Assembly (NCBI GenBank): GCA_003164375.1
Contig: PLTE01000345.1
Span: 1 to 9,453, forward strand
From: Hyphomicrobiales bacterium
Lineage (GTDB): Bacteria; Pseudomonadota; Alphaproteobacteria; Rhizobiales; Xanthobacteraceae
Reading direction: 5' to 3'
Length of the DNA: 9,453 bases
Each line of letters begins with the position of its first letter. The first letter of the stretch is position 1. The notes beneath the pieces were generated by a model. That model was not told where the DNA came from and did not search any database. It worked only from the letters and a program-made list of their open reading frames with translations. The position numbers were made by a program, and so were the translations under genes. This document shows, piece by piece, positions 1 through 5,104 of the stretch.

Positions 1-123
1 TATGCGGTCGATGTTGGCTATGAGATGGTCCGCTACGATCTCCTCACCAAGATTAATCAGATGCTCAATCGCGACGGCAGCGCGCTCCCTCCAGCGCCGA
101 CCTCGCCGGAGGCTGTCTCGTGA
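1..123 (+). CDS. plsX: Phosphate acyltransferase PlsX, C-terminal end (partial)
   Basis: The first 40 codons are an open frame ending in TGA at 121-123, with the tail AVDVGYEMVRYDLLTKI followed by a Pro/Ala-rich end. This resembles the C-terminus of alphaproteobacterial PlsX, which makes acyl-phosphate from acyl-ACP for phospholipid synthesis at the membrane. The catalytic body lies upstream of the window, so the call rests on this short tail plus context. The next gene is fabH, and plsX-fabH is a conserved pair. The plsX stop overlaps the fabH start (GTGA), which suggests translational coupling. Confidence 0.8.
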   Translation, partial: YAVDVGYEMVRYDLLTKINQMLNRDGSALPPAPTSPEAVS

Positions 124-1097
124 CTGCGATACGTTCGGTCGTGCTCGGCTGCGGTTCCTATCTGCCGCAACAGATTCTGACCAATGCCGAACTGGCGGCG
201 CGGATAGATACTTCCGATGAGTGGATCGTGCAGCGCACCGGCATTCACGAGCGCCGCATCGCCGCAGCGGGCGAACTGACATCGCATATGGCGGTGCGCG
301 CGGCGCAAGCCGCGCTTACGCACGCCCGTGTCGATGCGCAGTCGATCGATCTCGTCGTGCTTGCGACCTCGACGCCGGACAATACCTTTCCCGCCAGCGC
401 CGTTGCGGTGCAGGCCGATCTCGGCATCACGCGCGGCGCGGCCTTCGATCTGCAAGCGGTGTGCTCCGGTTTCGTCTATGCGTTGGCGACCGCCGACGCG
501 CTGCTCAAGTCTGGTGCATTTACGCGCGCGCTGGTGATCGGCTCGGAGACGTTTTCGCGCATCCTGGACTGGACCGATCGCGGCACCTGCGTGCTATTCG
601 GCGACGGCGCCGGCGCCGTCGTCCTCGAGGCGCAGCAGCAGCCGGGGACCCGGGAGGACCGCGGCATTCTGACGACCCAGTTGCGCTCGGACGGCCGTCA
701 CAAGATGAAGCTCTACGTGGACGGCGGCCCGTCGTCGACCGGCACGGTCGGTCATTTGCGCATGGAAGGACGCGAGGTTTTCCGTCACGCCGTGGCGATG
801 ATCACCGACGTGGTCGAGGACGCCTTTAAGGCCACCGGTTACACCGCCGCCGACGTCGATTGGTTCATCCCGCACCAGGCCAATAAGCGCATCATCGACG
901 GCTCGGCCCATAAGCTCGGTATTCCGCCCGGAAAAATCGTCGTCACAGTCGACCGGCACGGCAACACTTCCGCAGCCTCCATCCCGCTGGCGCTGGCCGA
1001 TGCGGTCGCCGATCGGCGCATTAAACGCGGGGATTTGCTGCTGTTCGAGGCGATGGGCGGCGGCTTCACCTGGGGCGCGGCCTTGGCGCGCTGGTAA
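120..1097 (+). CDS. fabH: 3-oxoacyl-ACP synthase III (KAS III, FabH)
   Basis: This is a complete 325-residue protein, the usual length for FabH. It condenses acetyl-CoA (or another short acyl-CoA) with malonyl-ACP to start type II fatty-acid synthesis in the cytosol. The family's catalytic triad is visible: Cys115 in LQAVCSGF, His252 in IPHQANKR, and Asn282 in GNTSAASIP. The C-terminal glycine-rich segment GDLLLFEAMGGGFTWG (304-319) is also typical. The start is GTG at 120, overlapping the plsX stop. A strong ribosome site GGAGG at 108-112, seven bases upstream, supports that start. It lies in the plsX-fabH-ihfA-merR order typical of Alphaproteobacteria. Nothing is missing or odd. Confidence 0.97.
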   Translation: MTAIRSVVLGCGSYLPQQILTNAELAARIDTSDEWIVQRTGIHERRIAAAGELTSHMAVRAAQAALTHARVDAQSIDLVVLATSTPDNTFPASAVAVQADLGITRGAAFDLQAVCSGFVYALATADALLKSGAFTRALVIGSETFSRILDWTDRGTCVLFGDGAGAVVLEAQQQPGTREDRGILTTQLRSDGRHKMKLYVDGGPSSTGTVGHLRMEGREVFRHAVAMITDVVEDAFKATGYTAADVDWFIPHQANKRIIDGSAHKLGIPPGKIVVTVDRHGNTSAASIPLALADAVADRRIKRGDLLLFEAMGGGFTWGAALARW

Positions 1098-1125
1098 AGC
1101 CCGCAAACGATCTTCGCCAAGCCCG

Positions 1126-1154
1126 TTGACCGTCCGCCGACAAGCTAATATCCT
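1126..1154 (+). promoter_or_regulatory. Candidate sigma70-type promoter for ihfA
   Basis: In the gap between fabH and ihfA there is TTGACC (1126-1131), a 17-base spacer, and TATCCT (1149-1154). That is five of six matches to the -35 consensus and four of six to the -10. A TAATAT at 1146-1151 overlaps but would give a 14-base spacer. It would let ihfA be transcribed independently of the fatty-acid genes. The site is predicted from sequence only. Confidence 0.4.
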
Positions 1155-1214
1155 TGATAATTCAGCACGATATCTTGGTCGATGATTGATCGATCGCCGT
1201 GCTCGGGGCTGGCG

Positions 1215-1523
1215 ATGGCGGGAAAGACGGTCACACGTGCCGACCTGTGTGAGGCGGTGTATCAAAAAGTTGGACTGTCGCGCACTGAATCCGCGACACT
1301 TGTAGAGCTTGTACTGAAGGAAATCACCGACTGCCTCGAACGTGGCGAGACGGTGAAATTATCTTCGTTCGGCTCGTTCGTCGTGCGTAAAAAGGGCCAG
1401 CGTATCGGGCGAAATCCCAAGACCGGCAAGGAAGTTCCGATCTCACCGCGCCGCGTCATGGTGTTCAAGCCATCCGCAATCCTCAAGCAGCGGATCAATT
1501 CCGATGGCAGCCAACCGGCGTAA
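1215..1523 (+). CDS. ihfA: Integration host factor subunit alpha
   Basis: The product is a 102-residue DNA-bending protein of the HU/IHF family, close in length to the 99-residue E. coli subunit. It acts as a heterodimer with IHF-beta and inserts a proline from each beta-arm into the minor groove. Visible marks are KTVTRADLCEAVYQKVGLS at the N-terminus, GETVKLSSFGSFVVRKK (44-60), and the beta-arm tip GRNPKTG with Pro68. An upstream in-frame ATG at 1182 would add 11 unconserved residues. I chose ATG 1215 because family members begin MxGKTVTRAD. Its ribosome site is weak (GGGG at 1205-1208). A short AGCCG/CGGCT hairpin follows the stop at 1524-1537 without a T run. Confidence 0.95.
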   Translation: MAGKTVTRADLCEAVYQKVGLSRTESATLVELVLKEITDCLERGETVKLSSFGSFVVRKKGQRIGRNPKTGKEVPISPRRVMVFKPSAILKQRINSDGSQPA

Positions 1524-1583
1524 AGCCGAAGGCGGCTCGTCGTCTGAGATGAAGCTTTAAATCGCACCGCGAGGATTCGGGCA

Positions 1584-2147
1584 TTGGACAAGGCGCCGGA
1601 CGCGTTTCGCACCATCAGCGAGGTCGCCGACGAGATCGACGTGCCCCAGCACGTGCTGCGGTTCTGGGAGAGCCGCTTTCAACAAATCCGCCCGATGAAG
1701 CGCGGTGGCGGCCGGCGCTACTATCGTCCCGATGATGTCGATCTGCTGCGCGGTGTGCGTCATCTGCTGTACGGCGAAGGCTATACCATCCGCGGCGTGC
1801 AACGCATCTTGCGCGAGCAGGGCGCGGCGTTTGTCCAGGACGTTTGGCGCGCGGGCGCCGAACCGCCGCCGCCGCAACTGGAGGAAGATCGGACAGCCGG
1901 CAAGATCGTGGAGGAGGCGCCGGCAACGCGGCCGGAGCCGAACCTGTTCGGCTTGGCACCGCCTCGCGCCGCCGAACGCGTCGCAATGCCGGCGGATGAA
2001 CGCCGCGAACCCATTCTTGAGCCACCGGCGCCGGTCGATCCGCCGCCTCATGCAATCGGGGTCGAGGAACGCCGCAAGCTGCAGTCTGCGCTCGACGAAC
2101 TCGTCGCCTGCCGCCGCATCATCGATGCAGCCCTCCTGCAGGGTTGA
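1584..2147 (+). CDS. MerR family transcriptional regulator
   Basis: This 187-residue protein starts at TTG 1584, with GAGG at 1571-1574 nine bases upstream. The N-terminal MerR-type winged helix-turn-helix runs from about residue 8 to 80: ISEVADEIDVPQHVLRFWES (11-30), then the wing RRYYRPDDVDLL (44-55) and HLLYGEGYTIRGVQRIL. Residues 93-155 are a low-complexity Pro/Glu/Ala linker. Residues 160-186 form a probable helix that could serve in dimerisation. No Cys cluster or other known ligand domain is seen, so this is not a metal or redox sensor of the MerR/SoxR kind. The same regulator sits directly after ihfA in many alphaproteobacteria, but its target is unknown to me. It ends 8 bases before the stop of the opposing glycosyltransferase. 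Confidence 0.9.
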   Translation: MDKAPDAFRTISEVADEIDVPQHVLRFWESRFQQIRPMKRGGGRRYYRPDDVDLLRGVRHLLYGEGYTIRGVQRILREQGAAFVQDVWRAGAEPPPPQLEEDRTAGKIVEEAPATRPEPNLFGLAPPRAAERVAMPADERREPILEPPAPVDPPPHAIGVEERRKLQSALDELVACRRIIDAALLQG

Positions 2148-2155
2148 ATATCACT

Positions 2156-3166
2156 TCATAGGCCGCTCTTGATCGCACTGCGGAGCAGCGCGCGATAGGG
2201 ATAACCGTTATAGGGGCTGACCGTCGCCTTGGTGTCGACCAGGTCAGCGAGCGTCGATATCAATGCGGCGGCGTCTTTGTAGAGATAAACGTCGCCGTCG
2301 CGTAGCTCGGCAAATTCAGGGATATCGGTACAGACGACACGGCTGCCGGCGAGGCGCCCTTCGACCACGCAACGGCCAAAACCTTCGCGCAACGCATGAA
2401 CCCACACGATTTCGTGCATTTGGTATTCGGCCGCGACCTCGCCGTCGGTCAGCTGTCCGCGCACGCGCAACTGGCCCGAGTTCAAGTAGCCTTCGAGCGC
2501 CGCTAATCGCGGCGCATCCGTTGCCTTATGCAGACCAAGCACCGCGACGCGATAGCCGACGGCTAGCAGCTTTGGCAGATAGTCCGTGGCGACCGTCTCG
2601 ACGTCCTTGTTGGGGGTCGAGCCGCTGCACAGCAGAATCGAGGTTTTCGCCTCGCGCTTTGGCGACCGCGCGCGCAGCAGCCGCTCGAACGCGTAGAATG
2701 TGTTCGGCAGGATCGTGATTGGGCCGCGGCCGAACCGGCCGCTAGCGTTTATTCGCTGGCGCGATAGCTCCGAGATCGTGAAAACTGGCCGATCGAGCCA
2801 TTTAACCGCGCGATAGCACAGCAAATAATAGGCCTTGGATGGTGACATCGCGCGATCGAGCTGTTCGAGATCGTGCACGACGATACGCGCGCGCCGCGTG
2901 ACGAGGTCGATGATGGCGGCGGAATTATATGGGTATAGCGTGACGTCGGCCCGCAAGATCAGCCCGATCAGTGGCAGCACAGTCTGCTCGATCATGACAG
3001 CAATCATGTAGAACAGGCTGCGCGGCAGCTTGCGGCAAATGGCTGGCGCGCGGACGACGCTGACGCGATACCCCTCCTCGCGCAATCCGTCGATCAGGTT
3101 GCGCACATAAAGCGGAATGCCGCGATCGAGGACGCCGCCGATGAAATCGTTGATCAGGATATGCAA
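2156..3166 (-). CDS. Glycosyltransferase, GT4-like (GT-B fold)
   Basis: This 336-residue protein starts at TTG 3166 (reads MHILINDFIGG...), with AGGGA six bases upstream. The opening is typical of GT-B glycosyltransferases: a beta strand, then a glycine-containing loop and YVRNLIDGLREEGYRVSVV. The C-terminal half carries a nucleotide-sugar site with the E-x7-E motif, Glu261 and Glu269 in REGFGRCVVEGRLAG, followed by VVCTDIPEFAEL. Residues 51-72 are hydrophobic and may touch the membrane. It probably transfers a sugar from a nucleotide-sugar donor to a glycan or lipid; donor and acceptor cannot be read. It is solitary, with no other polysaccharide genes near it, and converges on merR. Family call is firm, the specific role unknown. 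Confidence 0.85.
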   Translation of the reverse strand: MHILINDFIGGVLDRGIPLYVRNLIDGLREEGYRVSVVRAPAICRKLPRSLFYMIAVMIEQTVLPLIGLILRADVTLYPYNSAAIIDLVTRRARIVVHDLEQLDRAMSPSKAYYLLCYRAVKWLDRPVFTISELSRQRINASGRFGRGPITILPNTFYAFERLLRARSPKREAKTSILLCSGSTPNKDVETVATDYLPKLLAVGYRVAVLGLHKATDAPRLAALEGYLNSGQLRVRGQLTDGEVAAEYQMHEIVWVHALREGFGRCVVEGRLAGSRVVCTDIPEFAELRDGDVYLYKDAAALISTLADLVDTKATVSPYNGYPYRALLRSAIKSGL

Positions 3167-3212
3167 GCGAGGTCCCTGCGGTCGCGAGCAAAGCTATACG
3201 CGGGAATAGAGT

Positions 3213-3266
3213 TGGTCGGCGCGTCGAGATTTGAACTCTGCCCCACAGGCCACCAGTTTGATGGCC
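3213..3266 (-). pseudogene. tRNA 3'-half-like sequence, probably a relic (possibly tRNA-Pro-like)
   Basis: Read on the - strand, GTTCAAATC (3236-3228) matches the T-loop consensus GTTCRANYC. It is followed by exactly 4 + 7 + 1 bases and then CCA (3215-3213), the spacing of a real tRNA 3' end. The last acceptor base is G and the discriminator is A, as in tRNA-Pro. A hairpin GGCCA/TGGCC (3266-3262 and 3252-3248) sits where an anticodon arm would be. However, only three of five T-stem pairs form, the anticodon-like loop lacks T33, and no 5' acceptor strand complementary to CGCGCCG is found at the right distance. It is therefore unlikely to be a working tRNA. It may be a decayed gene, an attachment-site remnant, or chance. 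Confidence 0.3.
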
Positions 3267-3408
3267 CGAAGACTACGATGTTTCCGCAAATTGCCGCAAC
3301 CGCCCAAAACACCTGTTCTACTTTCATTCGATATTCTCCCATGTTGCCTTATCCGGACCGAGTTGGTTTTCGTGATGCTGAAAAGTATTAGATAGTTTCG
3401 AAATGTGT

Positions 3409-3439
3409 TTGACGGCCTTTCATTTGCTTTCGATATATA
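3409..3439 (+). promoter_or_regulatory. Candidate promoter for the Gfo/Idh/MocA gene
   Basis: TTGACG (3409-3414) matches the -35 consensus at five of six positions. The AT-rich run GATATATA (3432-3439) contains a -10-like element at a spacing of 17-19 bases. It lies at the AT-rich/GC-rich boundary and points toward the gene at 3636. Transcription from it would give an untranslated leader of roughly 190 bases that includes all the inverted repeats described next. Confidence 0.4.
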
Positions 3440-3453
3440 CCGCGTCACTCTCC

Positions 3454-3607
3454 GTGAGGTAGGCAGGAGACGCTGGGTACCTCACTACAGCAACACGGGC
3501 AATCGTGCCGGCATGGCCGTGTGGCACCTCCTCACGCTTCACGCGCCGGTGCCCCGGTCGGAAGTTTATTGGCAGTCAACTCGCGGCGAGGCGGATTTGC
3601 CTCGTCG
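3454..3607 (+). promoter_or_regulatory. Structured 5' leader, candidate cis-regulatory RNA
   Basis: Four separate inverted repeats occur in the 150 bases before the oxidoreductase. They are a perfect 8-bp stem GTGAGGTA/TACCTCAC (3454-3461, 3478-3485, 16-base loop); ACACGG/CCGTGT (3493-3498, 3517-3522), enclosing a small GCA/TGC hairpin; GGCACC/GGTGCC (3523-3528, 3548-3553); and a 9-bp stem with one G-T pair (3584-3592, 3599-3607, 6-base loop) just before the ribosome site. A competing CCGG/CCGG hairpin (3546-3557) overlaps the third stem, so alternative folds are possible. I cannot assign it to a known riboswitch class. A 75-residue open frame (3405-3632) also crosses the region but looks non-coding. 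The GC content makes some pairing expected by chance. Confidence 0.35.
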
Positions 3608-3635
3608 GGACCTTTTACATGGAGATCGATAAACC

Positions 3636-4646
3636 ATGAGTTTGGAAAAGCTGCGCGTAGCGGTGATCGGCATGGGATGGTGGTCGGACGTGCTTTCCGA
3701 CGCGATCATGCGGTCTGACAAAATCCAGATTGTATCCTGTTTCACACGTTCGGAAGACAAACGGAAAGCATTCGCCGAGAAATACCGTTGCCGGCAGGCG
3801 CTCAGCTTCGACGACGTTCTAAAAGACGCGTCGATTGAGGCGATCGTCAATACGACGCCCAACAGCGTCCATCTCGAGACGACCGCCCAAGCCGCCAGTG
3901 CCGGCAAGCATATTTTCCTCGATAAACCGATCGCCAATACGGTGGCTGAGGGCCTGGCAATTGCGCGGATCTGCGACAAGGCGGGGGTCGTCGTGGCGCT
4001 TGGCTATCAGCGCCGACGCGAGAATCATTTTCGTTGGATCAAAGACGAGATCGCGGCCGGACGGTTCGGCAAGCTCGTTCAGGCCGAGGGCAATATCAGC
4101 CGCGACCGCCTCGGCAAGATCGATTTGTCGTCCTGGCGCTATCAAGCGGCCGGCATGCCGGGCGGCGTCATGCTCCAGATCGGCCTGCATTATGTCGACG
4201 TGCTGGAGATGCTGATGGGGCCGGTCAAGAGCGTGTCCGGCTTGCTGGCGCAGCTCGTGCTGCCGGGCGATAATCCGGATGTCTCTGCGCTTATCCTGCA
4301 ACATGAGAACGGCGCGCTCTCGAATTTGAACGCGAGTTACGCCTCCGCCTCGGAATACTACATGCTCAACGTGTACGGCAAAGAGGCGAGCGCTTACTAT
4401 GATCTGTTCGGTGGCTTGCGCCATCTCAAGCGAGGCGAGACGACGTCGCGGTCCATAGCGGTCTCAAGCAACGACACCATCCGTGAAGAGCTCGAGGAAT
4501 TCGCGCACTGCATCCGCACAGGAACGAAGCCGGAAACGGATGCATGGTGGGGTGCGCGCAACCTGGCCGTCGTCAAGGCCGGCATCAAGAGTGCGCGCGA
4601 GCGTCGCGTCGTCGAAGTTGCGGAAGTTTTGGCGAGCGGCGAATGA
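3636..4646 (+). CDS. Gfo/Idh/MocA family NAD(P)-dependent oxidoreductase
   Basis: This 336-residue cytosolic enzyme has a family-typical length. Residues 6-120 form the Rossmann domain: VAVIGMGWWSD (9-19) replaces the usual GxGxxG, and the family EKP motif appears as DKP with Lys97. Residues 125-330 form the alpha/beta substrate domain, with MPGGVMLQIGLHYVDVL (174-190) carrying His185. In the related inositol dehydrogenase the catalytic set is Lys-Asp-His with Asp-x3-His; here the aspartate position is Gln181. Such enzymes oxidise or reduce a sugar, polyol or keto-sugar hydroxyl. ATG 3636 has GGAG at 3621-3624, somewhat far upstream. It is followed after 458 bases by a sugar-acid-type dehydratase, which suggests carbohydrate catabolism. 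Substrate unknown. Confidence 0.9.
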   Translation: MSLEKLRVAVIGMGWWSDVLSDAIMRSDKIQIVSCFTRSEDKRKAFAEKYRCRQALSFDDVLKDASIEAIVNTTPNSVHLETTAQAASAGKHIFLDKPIANTVAEGLAIARICDKAGVVVALGYQRRRENHFRWIKDEIAAGRFGKLVQAEGNISRDRLGKIDLSSWRYQAAGMPGGVMLQIGLHYVDVLEMLMGPVKSVSGLLAQLVLPGDNPDVSALILQHENGALSNLNASYASASEYYMLNVYGKEASAYYDLFGGLRHLKRGETTSRSIAVSSNDTIREELEEFAHCIRTGTKPETDAWWGARNLAVVKAGIKSARERRVVEVAEVLASGE

Positions 4647-4739
4647 GCAGTATCGGCGCGGGCCCAACCATCCGCGATAACCCCCACGGTAACAGCGGCG
4701 CGATCGGGCCGTCTCGCCACCGCTAAGAGCTTATGAATA

Positions 4740-4760
4740 GGGTGCGATGCAGCATATTTT
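4740..4760 (+). repeat. 21-base direct repeat, copy 1
   Basis: The sequence begins GGGTGCGATGCA and ends ATATTTT. It matches copy 2 at 18 of 21 positions without gaps; differences are at positions 8, 13 and 14. The two copies start 84 bases apart, about eight helical turns, which would place bound proteins on the same DNA face. It overlaps the inverted repeat at 4750-4764. An operator is the likeliest role, but the binding protein is unknown. Confidence 0.65.
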
Positions 4761-4764
4761 GCTG
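4750..4764. promoter_or_regulatory. Inverted repeat CAGCA-N5-TGCTG, candidate operator
   Basis: A perfect 5-bp inverted repeat (4750-4754 and 4760-4764) with an AT spacer TATTT. It overlaps the 3' part of direct repeat copy 1. Copy 2 does not preserve the symmetry, so either the direct repeat or this dyad is the functional unit, not clearly both. Confidence 0.3.
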
Positions 4765-4773
4765 TCTGAGCGG

Positions 4774-4782
4774 TTATACACA
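4774..4782 (+). other. DnaA-box-like site
   Basis: TTATACACA fits the DnaA box consensus TTWTNCACA exactly. It lies in AT-rich DNA between the two 21-base repeats. A single box can occur by chance, and no second good box or replication gene is seen, so this is not evidence of an origin. Confidence 0.25.
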
Positions 4783-4823
4783 GATAAAAATGACGGTAAG
4801 CGGTGATATTTTTAACTTCAGTT

Positions 4824-4844
4824 GGGTGCGGTGCACTATATTTT
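4824..4844 (+). repeat. 21-base direct repeat, copy 2
   Basis: Begins GGGTGCGGTGCA and ends ATATTTT, matching copy 1 at 18 of 21 positions. It contains the hexamer palindrome GTGCAC (4831-4836). It lies 41 bases upstream of the candidate -35 at 4885, a plausible position for an activator or for one arm of a repression loop with copy 1. Confidence 0.65.
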
Positions 4845-4884
4845 CCCACCATGCGGAAAAGTCTCCGATATTAATGAAATTGCG

Positions 4885-4912
4885 TTGACCGGCCCGCTGT
4901 CAGGGATAAAAA
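4885..4912 (+). promoter_or_regulatory. Candidate promoter for the dehydratase gene
   Basis: TTGACC (4885-4890), a 16-base spacer and TAAAAA (4907-4912) give five of six and four of six consensus matches. It lies just downstream of the repeats. It would leave a leader of about 185 bases before the start at 5105, containing the 10-bp palindrome and the hairpin at 4997-5023. Confidence 0.3.
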
Positions 4913-4996
4913 CGCGCGGCACGGATGATCTTAGCCAAGAGGCGTCGGTTGAATCATCACGCCCTGCGGGCTAAACGCCGCCGAATTCGGTCAATG

Positions 4997-5023
4997 CGCC
5001 GGCGAAACGCGCCGAAGCCGGCG
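4997..5023. other. Inverted repeat in the dehydratase leader
   Basis: CGCCGGC (4997-5003) and GCCGGCG (5017-5023) form a perfect 7-bp stem with a 13-base loop, about 80 bases before the dehydratase start. There is no T run, so it is not an intrinsic terminator. It may be an RNA hairpin or a GC-rich coincidence. Confidence 0.3.
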
Positions 5024-5104
5024 GCGTCCAGTCATTCGCGACTACCTCAAGGCGAAATACGTTAAAGCCCGGCTTTGAAGAAAAGCTCGGTCGGAGTGCA
5101 GGCA

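Larger units (their letters stand above)
3167..3635. other. Intergenic region between the divergent glycosyltransferase and oxidoreductase genes
   Basis: This 469-base gap separates two divergently transcribed genes. It is mixed in composition: GC-rich near 3200-3270, AT-rich at about 3310-3440, then GC-rich again with inverted repeats. Open frames across it are short and match nothing I recognise. It holds the tRNA-like relic, a promoter candidate and the structured leader listed separately. No terminator or promoter for the glycosyltransferase was convincing. Confidence 0.7.
4647..5104. other. Intergenic region with repeats upstream of the dehydratase
   Basis: This 458-base gap has no supported gene. 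Its centre (about 4725-4880) is AT-rich compared with the flanking genes and contains two 21-base direct repeats, an inverted repeat and a DnaA-box-like site. The 3' part is GC-rich, with a perfect 10-bp palindrome CCGAATTCGG (4981-4990) and a strong hairpin. No clear terminator for the oxidoreductase gene (hairpin plus T run) was found. Confidence 0.7.

Noticed and set aside
594..1265. Long minus-strand open frame antisense to fabH
   Set aside because: GC-rich coding DNA commonly gives long antisense frames. fabH is complete and certain on the + strand, and the antisense product has no domain.
1524..1537. AGCCG/CGGCT hairpin right after the ihfA stop as a terminator
   Set aside because: The stem is only 5 bp with no T run, and the merR gene follows in the same direction within 60 bases.
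3213..3290. A functional tRNA gene
   Set aside because: The 5' acceptor strand does not pair with the 3' strand, two T-stem pairs fail, and the anticodon-like loop lacks T33.
3584..3614. 9-bp hairpin followed by CCTTTT as an intrinsic terminator
   Set aside because: The T run is short and separated from the stem, and it would end transcription just before the oxidoreductase. Kept only as part of the leader structure, where attenuation remains possible.
3405..3632. 75-codon open frame on the + strand ending 3 bases before the oxidoreductase start
   Set aside because: No ribosome site at its ATG, no recognisable domain, and it overlaps both the promoter candidate and the inverted repeats. A leader RNA explains the region better, though a short leader peptide is not excluded.
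4740..4844. CRISPR array
   Set aside because: Only two imperfect repeats, with no further unit upstream or downstream and no cas gene.
4740..4850. Replication origin, based on repeats, AT-rich DNA and a DnaA-like box
   Set aside because: There are only two repeats and one box, and no replication gene is nearby in a chromosomal context.
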